Source of the DNA: Triatoma infestans
Taxonomy: Eukaryota; Arthropoda; Insecta; Hemiptera; Reduviidae
Assembly: GCA_011037195.1 (NCBI GenBank)
Contig: JAAEAF010014409.1
Location: 62,001 to 126,000 of the forward strand
Length of the DNA stretch: 64,000 bases
Direction: 5' to 3'
In this document: positions 54,781 to 64,000 of the stretch, in pieces
Layout of the letters: every line of letters begins with the position of its first letter
Numbering within the stretch: position 1 is the first letter of the stretch
The notes under the pieces: generated by a model
The model's input: the letters and a program-made list of their open reading frames with translations, nothing else
Database searches by the model: none
What the model was told of the DNA's origin: nothing
Program-made: the position numbers and the translations under genes

Positions 54781-55680
54781 AGCGCCACAAATTCTGCACA
54801 ACTGTTGAAAATCAATTTTCTTTGGAAAATGTAACAAATAAAAGTGATATGTTTATATGTGTGCAGTTGGCACAGAATACCAAGCTGTGCATACCAAGTG
54901 TGGTGGCACACCAAGTTTACAGAATCGTCAGAGAAGTTTTCGAGAACCCCCCCCCAAACTGAAAAAAAACCTATTCTCTGAAGTTGCACTTCCGGTTACC
55001 CGATTTTCCTCAAATCTGGAAATCTAGCAATGCTTCTAACTATTTTCATATTATATAGGAGGTGAATCATACACTGTATTTTGTTTTAAAGCGGGACAAC
55101 TTCTTCCCAGATATGGTCATTGGCGCCCAGAGCCTTCCTTCTCAGTGCACTGCTAGCTTCCGGACAGCGTTCTCTTGTTAAAGACACCAGTGTCCATCAC
55201 CGGACAGTGAGCTGTAGAGGCTCTTAGAAAGAGAAAATGTAAGGACAGCACAGCTGGACTCGAACCCAGAACCTCTGCAGGGTAGTGCTTTAGAGGAAAG
55301 CATAACATTACTGCCCCCCCCCAGAACCTCCCAAAAATAAATTTTTCAAAAATAAAAGTATTAGGTATCTATGTGTGTAGACAGTCTACGAAGTTTAAAG
55401 AAAAACGTTGGAGCCATTTTTGAGAAAATCACGAAAAACTGAAAAAAAAAAACCACTCAAAGTCCCACTTGCGGTTGATGTATTTTGCCCGAAATCTTTG
55501 TGTCTAATGTAGTGGCAATACCTAAACGGAATACCAAGTTTGAGGTTCCTGTGACTTATCTTTTTGTGAAATTCTGTTAAAACACACACACACACACATA
55601 CAGATCATTCACTACAAACATTTTTTTCATATTCAGCGGACCCAAAAACAAGTAGGTATTTCCGGTGAAATGCAAGATCT
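54780..55680 (-). repeat. Dispersed family A block, reverse, with SINE insertion
   Basis: Contains GTAACAAATAAAAGTGATAT, AGTTGCACTTCCGGTTACCC, GCGGTTGATGTATTTTGCCC and (CA)n followed by CATACAGATCATTC. Split by a SINE at 55113-55292. Confidence 0.8.
55113..55292 (-). mobile_element. SINE family 1 copy, minus strand
   Basis: The minus strand carries the B box GGGTTCGAGTCC and the body shared with the 10.0 and 59.2 kb copies (GCAGTGCACTGAGAAGG, GGCGCCAATGACCA). The tRNA head is partly replaced or truncated. A clean target duplication is not obvious. Confidence 0.8.
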
Positions 55681-55689
55681 TTCTTTCTA

Positions 55690-56130
55690 TAGTATACGGA
55701 GGAAATAAATAAAAATTGCTGGTATGCAAATTTGAAGGAAATCGGTTAACCGGAAGCGCGACTTCTTTTTCGCAAAGTGTGTGCCGATGATCTTTATATT
55801 TGGAATATTAACTGCATAGATATGAATATTATTTCGATATCGAATATTATTCCATACATTTATCTGGAAAAATTTGATTCTAGAGGATTCGGAGTAATTC
55901 GTAACATTTTAAATATTATTTAGTTTCTTCAGTGTTATTGGCACTGTGTACTGGACAACAATATAGTCTCACTTCTTGGCACTTGTCCCACGCAACTCTA
56001 TGTTTAATGTTAAAACAAATGAATAAAATTTAAAGTGACAAGAAAATGACTGGTCATCTATATATAATTATTGTACTAACCGCAGTGAGAGAAAGTCGTG
56101 TGAGTGTTTCAAGACAGATATTTTTTTATT
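55690..56130 (+). repeat. Family A pieces, forward
   Basis: AAATCGGTTAACCGGAAGCG near 55740 and the end motif GAGAGAAAGTCGTGTGAGTG near 56088. Confidence 0.65.
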
Positions 56131-56226
56131 GTTTTTTTTTTAACGATTCAAGATGACGGGCTGAAAACTTTCATTTAATTGATCACAGTAGGCACTATTA
56201 AATTGATAATGTTTACGCAAAACCGA

Positions 56227-56340
56227 CACTACGGCCATACCATCAATCTCTTCCGACTCTCACCGAAGTTAAGCAACAACGTGTGTCGTTAATACCTGGA
56301 TGAGTGACTGCCGCTCGGAAACACCCCGTGCGTAGTTGCC
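56227..56340 (+). pseudogene. 5S rRNA-like sequence
   Basis: Resembles animal 5S rRNA through its whole length: ACGGCCATACCA at the start, CACCGAAGTTAAGCA (A-box region of the internal promoter), TACCTGGATGAGTGACTGC (C-box region) and GGAAACACC...GTAGTTGCC at the end, followed by ATTTTGTTTTT, a pol III terminator-like T-run. Helix II positions and several conserved bases differ from insect 5S as I know it. It is therefore more likely a dispersed pseudogene, or the head of a 5S-derived SINE, than a functional gene. Confidence 0.8.
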
Positions 56341-56798
56341 ATTTTGTTTTTCTCCCCCATCTTTAAGATAATTTTATAATAATTGGTTCATTAGTTTAAA
56401 CATATTTGACTAAATTTTAACACAAAATATTATAAATGAGTTTAAAAGTATTATTTATTATATCATTTATTCAATTATATATACAAAAAAAATGTAAATT
56501 TGAAGCTGAGATGAAATATTTATTAGGAAATACCAACCATATTTGTAAGAACAGTACGTCACAACTTGCGATTTTAATGCGGAAGTAATTTGTGATTTCA
56601 TTTATTAATGTTACCGGAAATTTTGCGGGAAGTGAAAGTTACTAATTCTGTGAATGTCTAAGTGTTAGATAATTATAATAACAAAATAAAAATATATTAG
56701 TGAACACAATATATAAAATGCAATATTATTGTTCACAAATTGATTTTCATTTATTTAATATTCTGTAGGAGTGTGCGTGCCTGTGTATGTGAACAAAA
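56341..56798. other. AT-rich stretch, nothing recognised
   Basis: No repeat of the 5S-like unit and no coding signal. Confidence 0.45.
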
Positions 56799-56812
56799 TA
56801 TCTTAAAAAACA

Positions 56813-56980
56813 TTTTTTTCCCTTGCGCCATGACTTCGGCTATTCAGCCATTCTGCGTCACGCAGCCCAGTATAAAAGAACTTAGACTGCTCTGGCGGTT
56901 GATGTTCGTTTAGTTGGATATCCAGGGGGCACGTGAGAACAATCTGGGACGCGAACAACTTCACCCTCCCATCTTAAAAA
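56813..56980 (-). mobile_element. SINE-like family 2 copy, minus strand
   Basis: On the minus strand starts GGGAGGGTGAAGTTGTTCGC and ends in a poly(A) tail (T-run at 56813). Flanked by direct repeats ATCTTAAAAACA with one A difference (56799-56812 and 56981-56992), a 12-bp target duplication. About 75-80% similar by eye to the 30579-30737 copy. Confidence 0.85.
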
Positions 56981-56989
56981 CATAAAATC

Positions 56990-57300
56990 ACAGGAAGCTC
57001 AAAGTTGATGCTGCAACCACCACTTCTTACACAAAGATTTTGACTTAAAAATACGTCAACCGGAAGTGCGACTTTGCTAACTAGTTTCAGTTTTTAAAGA
57101 TTTCTTTAAAAATCGGTTGCAATAAGTCTGTTTTAAATTTTGCACAAACTATATACTAGGGACTTTTCATTTTTTACCATCTTTCAACTGCTGGAAACAG
57201 ATTATTTATTGAGATTCAAATTTTCGAATATCGAGTTTACACCGGAAAGGCCCATTTTTAAGATCTTCTGAGACCGAAAAACTGATTTTGGGAAAATGTT
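56990..57300 (+). repeat. Family A copy, forward
   Basis: Contains AATCACAGGAAGCTCAAAGT, ACCGGAAGTGCGACTTTGC and TCGAGTTTACACCGGAAAGG. Confidence 0.75.
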
Positions 57301-57349
57301 CTGTGTGTATGACATAAATTAAAAAATGTGCTGTGACTGGCATACATTG

Positions 57350-58540
57350 CCAACTTGGGCGGAACTGGCTGAAATGCTTTAACAGACGATTAAGACCTTA
57401 AATTTGAGAAAGCTTATAGATTTGTCGAAGTTATTAATTTATAAATTTTTCATATTTCATGGACTTATAATGCAAACCATCGCAGTATAGACCTAAGCCG
57501 CATGTCCCAAGTCGGAAATGTATGTCAGTCTCGAGATCGAAATGTACAGTAAGTTCGTGCCATCATGAAAAATTTATAAATCAATAACTTTGACAAATCT
57601 GCAGTTTTCTCAAATTTAACGGTTCGTTAATTCGTCTTTTAAATAATTATCCCACCCAGTTCCGACCAAGTCGCCAATTTATGTCAGTCACAGTATTTAT
57701 ACCACCTTAATATAGTTGCAAATATAAAATAAAAAGCATGCTAACATGTCCAATTTATAATCGGCACCCTTGACAAATCAGATGTCTTCTCCAATTAAAC
57801 GGTTCGCCTGTTAAACAGGTACAAGCAGTTCTGACAAATAATGCAATACAAACACTACCACTATAACACTGCAATATAACTGCCATATTTACAATAATGA
57901 AATCCTAACAAAAAATTTATAATTCAATATCCTCCAAAAATCAGAAGTTTTCTCAAATTTAACTGCTCTTAACGGTCTTAAATTTAACGGTTTGGCCCGA
58001 CAAATTAGCGAATGTATTTCAAACAATCTAATTATAACGTCGCAATATACTTACTTATGTACAATAAAATGATATACATTCGCGACTTAGGGAGGAGCTG
58101 GATCAGATAATTTTAAGAGCCTATTTAACGAACCGTTAAATTTGAGAAAGCTGCACATTTGTCGAAGTAATGGATTTTTAAATTTTTCAATTTGCAAGGA
58201 TTCATTATCTAGTTGGAACGTATTGAGATGTTACAAATACTGTGTTTGACAGGCATTCGCCAATAGCACGGAACAATTAAGATGCTTTAACAGACAATTT
58301 ATCGACCGTTAAAGTTAAGAAAATTGCACATTTGTCGAAGATAGTGATTTATACATTTTTAATGTTTGCATGGTTTAGCTGTTTATTTGGAATTATGTAG
58401 CTTCGTTAAAATAGTGTGATTGGCGAATTGGACACAACTGCGTGAGATCAGATGACTTAACGAATCCTTAACTTTTTGAAAACTGCCGATTTATGGAAGA
58501 TATTGATTTTATAATTCCGTACACCTATCTAAAATCTTTC
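57350..58540. repeat. Satellite-like array of seven units in mixed orientation
   Basis: Core of about 45 bp, ACCGTTAAATTTGAGAAAG then TGCACATTTGTCGAAGTAAT, recurs at about 57390, 58130, 58299 and 58461. It is inverted at about 57587, 57767 and 57930. Spacing within each block is about 163-180 bp. The units also share a following AATTTATAAATTTTT-like segment and a GGAACTGG-like segment. Orientation order is one, then three inverted, then three as the first. Confidence 0.8.
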
Positions 58541-58549
58541 TTTTTTTAA

Positions 58550-59210
58550 GTTTCAAATAAAAGTGATACATTTATATCTGTGCAGTTAACATGCTCAGCA
58601 TCGTTATAGACGTTTTCGCAAAATTCAAAAAATCTCGGAAACCAATCTGTAAAGATGCACTTCCGGTTAATCGATTGTCTTCAAATTTGGAATTCTAGCA
58701 ATACTTTTAATGTATATTAATATTACATATGTGATGTAACCATATATTGTATTGATTTGGTACTTTGTAGGGAAGCTAGCGTTACTGTTCCTCATTTATG
58801 TAAATAGTTTACTAAGTTTAAAGAAAATAGTTGGAGGTGTTTTCGAAAAAAATCGCGAAAAACTGAAAAAAAAAATTCTGTAAAGTCGCACTTCCGGTTG
58901 ATGAGTTTTGGTTGAAACCGCGGAGTCAGATCCGGTGAAATAAACGGAATATCAAAGTTGAGATTCCTGCGATTTCACGTTTTTTAAAGAATTTTTTTCA
59001 CACACACACTCAGATCATTTTCTAAACACTATTACGGACTCAAAAGACCTTAAAACGTGTATTTTTGATAAAAAGGATATCGAAAATTTAATAAAATCGC
59101 AGTACCTCCTCTTATCAAAAGTAACAATGTAAATCTCACCAGAAACCCCCTTGTAACTTTATTTTGCAACTAATCGTCGAGCTTCTCTGATATTTCTAAG
59201 GGCGTTTGAA
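58550..59210 (-). repeat. Family A copy, reverse
   Basis: Contains ATGCACTTCCGGTTAATCGA, GAAGTTTAAAGAAAATAG-like segments, AAGTCGCACTTCCGGTTGAT and (CA)n with CTCAGATCATTTTC. Confidence 0.8.
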
Positions 59211-59218
59211 ACTAAAAG

Positions 59219-59452
59219 AGGGGAGGGATTAGCTAAGTGGTTAGCGCATTGGACTCCCACGCGGAGGTCCCGGGTTCGAGTCCAGTGCTACCCTTAGATT
59301 TTTTCTTCCTAGGAGCCTCTGCAGCTCACTGTTCGGTAATGGACAGTGTTGTCTGTAGCGAGAGAACGCTGTCCGGAGGCCGGCAGTGCACTGAGAAGGC
59401 TCCGGGCGCTAATGACCAAGATGTTGACGCGCCTTAAATTAAAATAAAAAAC
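59219..59452 (+). mobile_element. SINE family 1, full-length tRNA-headed copy
   Basis: Flanked by perfect target duplications ACTAAAAGA (from 59211 and from 59453). The head carries a pol III A box TAGCTAAGTGG (59230-59240) and B box GGTTCGAGTCC (59273-59283), with a tRNA-like anticodon arm between. The ends do not pair as an acceptor stem, so it is not a functional tRNA. The body of about 150 bp (CTCACTGT...GGACAGTG, GAAGGCTCCGGGCGC) is followed by an A-rich tail. Confidence 0.92.
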
Positions 59453-59459
59453 ACTAAAA

Positions 59460-61060
59460 GAAAACATTTGAAGAAACCCTACCCACGAAATGAAGAGTAA
59501 TGTTAAAATTACGGAAAATATTTATACGTTAGTTCGTCTTATGACTGTTATTTTTTTAAATCCATTAAAAACAAAAGGAATTATAATTGTAACGAAAAAG
59601 TAAAAAGATTATACCGCACATTTTGAGATTCTTCGGTAAATGCCGCAAGAAATCGTTTATTTTCCTGTGTCTGTGTTTATTTGAAAAACTTGTTAAAAAG
59701 TGGAAGGGATTGGAACATAACCGCATAAGATCTGCCGGCTTTGCATCAACAACCCTCCCCACTACTACTCTCTCTTGTTCAAGAAATCTCCTATTTCTTC
59801 AGTCATCGTGTAACTTTCAAACATTGCAGATTGTCAGTAATTTTGCGCTTATCATTTTTCTTTGTCACTTTTATTTTTTGTTTCTTTGTACGACGAACTT
59901 TCAACGATATTTGCTTTACATTGTTTTCCTACAATGGATACCAAATGCATATAATTGTAAGTAAAGATTTTTTATTATTTATTTATTTTTATACATTTTT
60001 CTTTTTCATCGACTTTGAAATCGATTTGAAATTGTTTAAAAAGCATTAAAACTTTGTGCCTCTTATTCTAACAATAAATAAAAGAATGGATTATTTTCAA
60101 ATCGATTATTTTTTCTGTCTTTTATTTATATAAAATCTTACATTAAACAGAACTTCTTTTTTGTCTGTCTGTACAGTTTTAATCCAATCGCACATAGAAA
60201 TTATTAGATTTTATTAATTAATAATATTTAATTCCTTGCCATATTGACGAGAAATTTTAACAATTTTTTTTTCTAAGTAAACTTTTATCGATATTTACAA
60301 AGTTTCCCTTTCTGAAATTCTCCCTATTTATTCGATTCGTCCAGCTGTTTTCCATAAATGAAAATATCCCCCATTAACCCAACTCACAAAATAAGAAAAA
60401 TCCTTCCACTGAGAGTCCAATTAATTTTCATTGTTTTATTGCTCTTTTTATTACGATGAATTGCTTAGCTTTTAATAGAATGCTGTCACAGGCCGTTATT
60501 AATTTTTGTTTTAAGACAAAAAAATAAATTATACACTAATCGAAGACTTGTAACCCACGCTGTTTGCATTGTATAAATGGCCTCGTATACCATATATGGC
60601 TTTGCTAAGGACACCTGAACCCTGACCTACCTACGCTTTTGTTAAAGCATCTCATATTGTTCAGCATCCGCTTATAGTAAAAACTCAGTTACCTACCTGT
60701 TTTTGGCAAAATACCTATTTTACAGGTCTGATCTATTACAAGGAACCTTACTTGTTGCTACGGCATTAAAGTCTCTTAATTTATAGCAGTGAATTATACG
60801 AAAGGAATAAATAGCTTTGCGGATCATGTTATTCGAAATTGGTAAAGAGTTTGCCAGGGAAATTGATTGTAGAGAGTTCTCTGATGAAGCTGCAACATTG
60901 GTTTTGTTTTCTCTGAATTTCCTGCCAATATATCGGCCATATAACTTTCATTTGAATCATGATTTCAGGAAAATATGTTTTGTATTTGTGGGAGAGCTGC
61001 ACGGTAAATATTCCTTTTTACCAATGCCAATTACCACTCACTAAAATTAAGGTACAATAA
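59460..61060. other. AT-rich stretch, no gene recognised
   Basis: Hydrophobic short ORFs at 59623-60049 reflect T-rich composition; no signal peptide or domain could be defended. Confidence 0.45.
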
Positions 61061-61830
61061 GTGCGTTGCTAGATTACCAAGTTTGAAGAAAATTAGTTAA
61101 CTGGAAGTGCAAGTTGGTGAGCTTTTCCGGTATCCAAAGAAATGAATTGGAATATCCGTGGTGTTCAAAAATTAAACTGCCAATTTTGGTTTCGTTGAGA
61201 ATTAATAAAGGCGCTGCCTAGTTTTTGTTTCAAAATGCTTTAGTAATATCACCAAAAAATCTTCCTACTATGTACGTTATTGAGAAAGTAAGCTTTTATG
61301 AACTATTGAAGATGCAGAGGAAATGATGGCAGAAAGTAATTGGGGAGATCCATCTGTTAAATAGATTATTTAGCTCTCAGAAAAAACTGCCGTGCGAACA
61401 CAACACGCAGGATGCTCAATAGAATACCAAGTACGAACTATTGATTCCGTTTACATAACTCAACGTATTTGACACGATGATTACAATTCAGATCTGGAAA
61501 CCGGAAGTGTGACTTTGTTTGTTCATCCCGCCCCACACCAAAATCGAGAAACCTACTGTATAAAGTTAGCCTACACTTGCGGTTTAAAGATTTTCTTCAA
61601 TTTTAGAGTTCTAACCGTGATTATTATATTATTATGTAACCTTAATTTTATACATTTCACAGAAATGATACTTTAGAGGAAAGCTTAACGTTGCAAACAC
61701 CCTCCCCCCAGAAATAGAAGTAATAAGAATGTATGTGTGTGTGTGTGTTGAGAAAATCGCGACGAACAGAAAAGAAAAATAAATTGCAAAGTCGCGGTTC
61801 CGCTTGATAGATTTTGATTGTAACATTAGT
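61060..61830 (-). repeat. Diverged family A pieces
   Basis: Contains TTAACTGGAAGTGCAAGTT, AACCGGAAGTGTGACTTTG, then reverse pieces TTAGCCTACACTTGCGGTTT and AAAGTCGCGGTTCCGCTTGA. Confidence 0.6.
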
Positions 61831-62019
61831 TTCGGAGCCGTTTCGTTGAACCATATTTTATTTACTTGCCCTGCCTTGAATCATTTAAGATTGATATATT
61901 TGCATGACTATGAATGTGTCGTTAGCTCACTATTAAGCGATCTTCAGCACATTCAAAAACTGAACAACATTTACAATAACTTACTACGCGCCATGTCTCT
62001 AAGGCAATTTATAAATTGA
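61830..62019 (+). pseudogene. Non-LTR retrotransposon C-terminal tail
   Basis: The frame SLNHILFTCPALNHLRLIYL resembles the HILxxCPxx zinc-region segment at the C-terminus of non-LTR ORF2 proteins. It continues to a stop after SLRQFIN. Joined to family A sequence upstream, so only the last 60 or so codons survive. Confidence 0.55.
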
Positions 62020-62239
62020 TAAATATATAATTAGGTAACATATTTAATTTCCTTTAATTTATTTTGTGAAGTTTGTTTCAGTTTTGTAAACTAAATGAGT
62101 CATCTTTTATTTTACCTTGATTTATTGCATTCTATTTATTTTTCATTTTTGTAAGTTATTGTACTGACCCATCTCTATTTGTAAAATCTAAAGTTTAAAC
62201 ATATACATTATTGTCTGTCTATCTAGTTTCGGTTCCTGT

Positions 62240-62375
62240 TATCCTGTGCACGCATTCAGACAGTCGCTATTCAAGGGATCTGAAAATATTAGTATTTCCG
62301 GTGAAAATTTAATTTCTAAAATTTGGACACGATCGCAATACTACTTCCTCTTTACCGGCATTAAGGAGAAAGTAA
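62240..62375 (-). repeat. Family A fragment, reverse
   Basis: Contains TATTTCCGGTGAAAATTTAA, GACACGATCGCAATACTACT and AAGGAGAAAGTAATG. Confidence 0.7.
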
Positions 62376-62561
62376 TGATTTAAGTAGATATTAATAAACT
62401 TAGACTACGTAATAAGTAATACACAGTGATTTGTGGCCAACCAAGAAAATTTGGTTGCTCTTCTACTTGTGTAACTTATTGTAGAAATGAATTGAATTAA
62501 TGGAAACCATTATTTATGATTTATTTATTGAACGTTTCATGTGACTCAATATTATACTCCT

Positions 62562-62564
<3 letters not shown>

Positions 62565-62595
<31 letters not shown>
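62565..62595. repeat. (GT)n microsatellite
   Basis: About fourteen GT units. Confidence 0.9.
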
Positions 62596-62599
<4 letters not shown>

Positions 62600-62602
<3 letters not shown>

Positions 62603-63080
62603 TATTTGTTTTAATGTTATATTAGAAATGTATATCTCTCAGTCTCCAATAACAGTTTGTCTCCAGTTAGTGTCAACAAAACCGGTTATCTATTATATCA
62701 TCCCTAGTAAGAAACAAAAAACGTTACCATCAAATACATACGCCACTTTCTCTTAATCTCATTCTCAAAATTTTTTGACGATTTATAATTTAATTATTAC
62801 TTCTTCCCCTTTGCTTTCCACCCACAATTTCAGCCCTTTGAGCTTTCAAGTCTAGCAAAGAAATTTGTCTTTTTACTTATTTGATTTCGTTTTTATTAGC
62901 AAATGAACCAATTCTTCAAGTTTTAGTTTCTGTTCAGGATAAAAGATTTTAGGAAATTAAATAAACTATGGGATTGAATGTCTTGAAAATTATCCATTCT
63001 TCTTCACAGATCGCCATCAGGAATTGGTCTTCTAATTGGTATGCTGTGTTCGTTGACTTTATTTTTTATTAAACTAAGGC
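62600..63080. other. AT-rich stretch, nothing recognised
   Basis: No repeat or coding match. Confidence 0.4.
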
Positions 63081-63240
63081 ATCTGGAGCCTTCTCCGCCA
63101 CTCGAACTCTGAGCCCTCCGCTTTCCAATCCAGCATGCTGCCAGACCCCGCCCTTACCGGAGAGAGGTTAACTTAAAGTCGTTTGGTGCCGAACCCACAA
63201 GCCTACAAACTTTCCGTCTCCCACTAGATATCTGGAATAT
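63080..63240 (-). mobile_element. Possible third tRNA-derived SINE
   Basis: On the minus strand, TCTGGCAGCATGCTGGATTG looks like an A-box/anticodon-arm segment. It is followed at tRNA-like distance by AGAGTTCGAGTGGCG, a degenerate B box, and GGAGAAGGCTCC, the last reminiscent of SINE family 1. No target duplication could be defined. Confidence 0.45.
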
Positions 63241-64000
63241 GGGAGTTCTTTAAATATTGTGTTGCGCGTTCAGGGAAACTAAAATTTCTTGGTGCGCTAG
63301 ATCATCCATACAGCCGGTTCAATATCCGAACTTGCATATCCTTTAGGATGCTTTTTATGTTCATAATGGAAACGATGCCAGACCTTTGACAGTGAAGATC
63401 TTCTCAACAGTACCTTTAAAACAATATTTCTCCTCTCCTCAAAAAAACAAAAGAAAGATAAATGGAAATCCAAAGAAAAGTTTTTGAGAAAATCGTCCCA
63501 AAAAAACGAGAACATTAAATCAAAAAAGTAAAAACAATCAAATAACGTTTCTGTCCAAAAGGACCTTCGAAATCCTGCATTATTGGTGGAAAAAGAATAG
63601 ACTTTCAGAAATCTTCCATGGAATGGAACACGTCTTTTAGATTGCTTATCTAAGGGGGAAAAAAATCTTATTGCAGACTACAAAGACTTTGATATTGTGG
63701 AGAGATAACAAGATTGATGGTCAAGATAAGATATTTCTTAGAAAAATAATAGATTGATGGAGTATTGCAAATAGTAAAAAAAAAGAGTAAAAATAGACAT
63801 AAACACAAATGCCGACAATAAATAGAAATAAATATAAGGACCGTTGAAAAAATCTCAAATCAGCTGTTTTGTATTAAAAAAGAAAACAACAAAAAACAGC
63901 TGTTTTAAATAAAAATATACTTTCTTAATTAAATACAAAACAGCTGTTAACTATTGCATTGTATTATAATGAAGATAATATATCTTTTTTAATGATGATA
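63240..64000. other. Unassigned stretch with a CAGCTGTT cluster
   Basis: Purine-rich, no coding signal. CAGCTGTT occurs three times between 63860 and 63950. Confidence 0.45.

Noticed and set aside
59221..59291. Functional tRNA gene
   Set aside because: A and B boxes are good, but the ends do not form an acceptor stem, and the sequence continues into a SINE body with tail and target duplications.
59623..60049. Hydrophobic ORFs suggesting a secreted or membrane protein
   Set aside because: T-rich composition alone explains them; no conserved motif, and two frames overlap.

Overview
This window looks like AT-rich, repeat-dense arthropod nuclear DNA, most likely insect. The support is a multi-exon gene with long introns, Penelope-like elements, BEL/Pao and CsRn1-type LTR retrotransposons, LOA/Jockey-type non-LTR elements, a mariner relic, tRNA-headed SINEs and a 5S-rRNA-like sequence. 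The insect order cannot be fixed from the sequence; a hemipteran is only a guess.

One host gene is clear: a purine nucleoside phosphorylase (PNP) on the + strand. It has five recognisable coding exons (11518-11612, 16963-17141, 28710-28885, 29148-29338, 31185-31402), all with consistent splice phases. Together they give 285 residues with a complete set of PNP active-site positions. Only about four N-terminal residues, on an unlocated upstream exon, are missing. The introns are 5.4, 11.6, 0.26 and 1.8 kb and are mosaics of transposon debris.

Layout: 1-11.5 kb holds a dispersed repeat (called family A here), two Penelope-like GIY-YIG endonuclease fragments sitting inside long inverted repeats, hammerhead-ribozyme motifs, a Jockey tail, a mariner 5' end and a truncated SINE. 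11.5-31.4 kb is PNP with introns containing family A, a LOA relic, a solo LTR, an RTE-like relic and a SINE-like retroposon. 31.4-35.2 kb is AT-rich with nothing recognised. 35.4-40.9 kb is a complete but dead BEL/Pao element (minus strand, 5-bp target duplication) inserted between the arms of an older hammerhead-bearing repeat. 42.3-46.5 kb is a CsRn1-clade Ty3/gypsy element with LTRs of only about 80 bp. 46.5-52.4 kb is an old non-LTR element (minus) broken up by a LOA element and by a GC-rich ORF1-like fragment. 52.4-64 kb is mostly family A, with a 5S-like sequence, three SINE-type insertions, an inverted satellite-like array and a non-LTR tail.

Apart from PNP nothing looks like a working host gene, and every transposon with coding capacity has visible breaks. 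The most interesting signals are the paired hammerhead motifs in inverted Penelope-related repeats, the repeated coincidence of family A ends with PNP splice acceptors, the very short LTR element, and an unclassified SINE-like family with clear target-site duplications. No operon-like or wholly new protein system was found.
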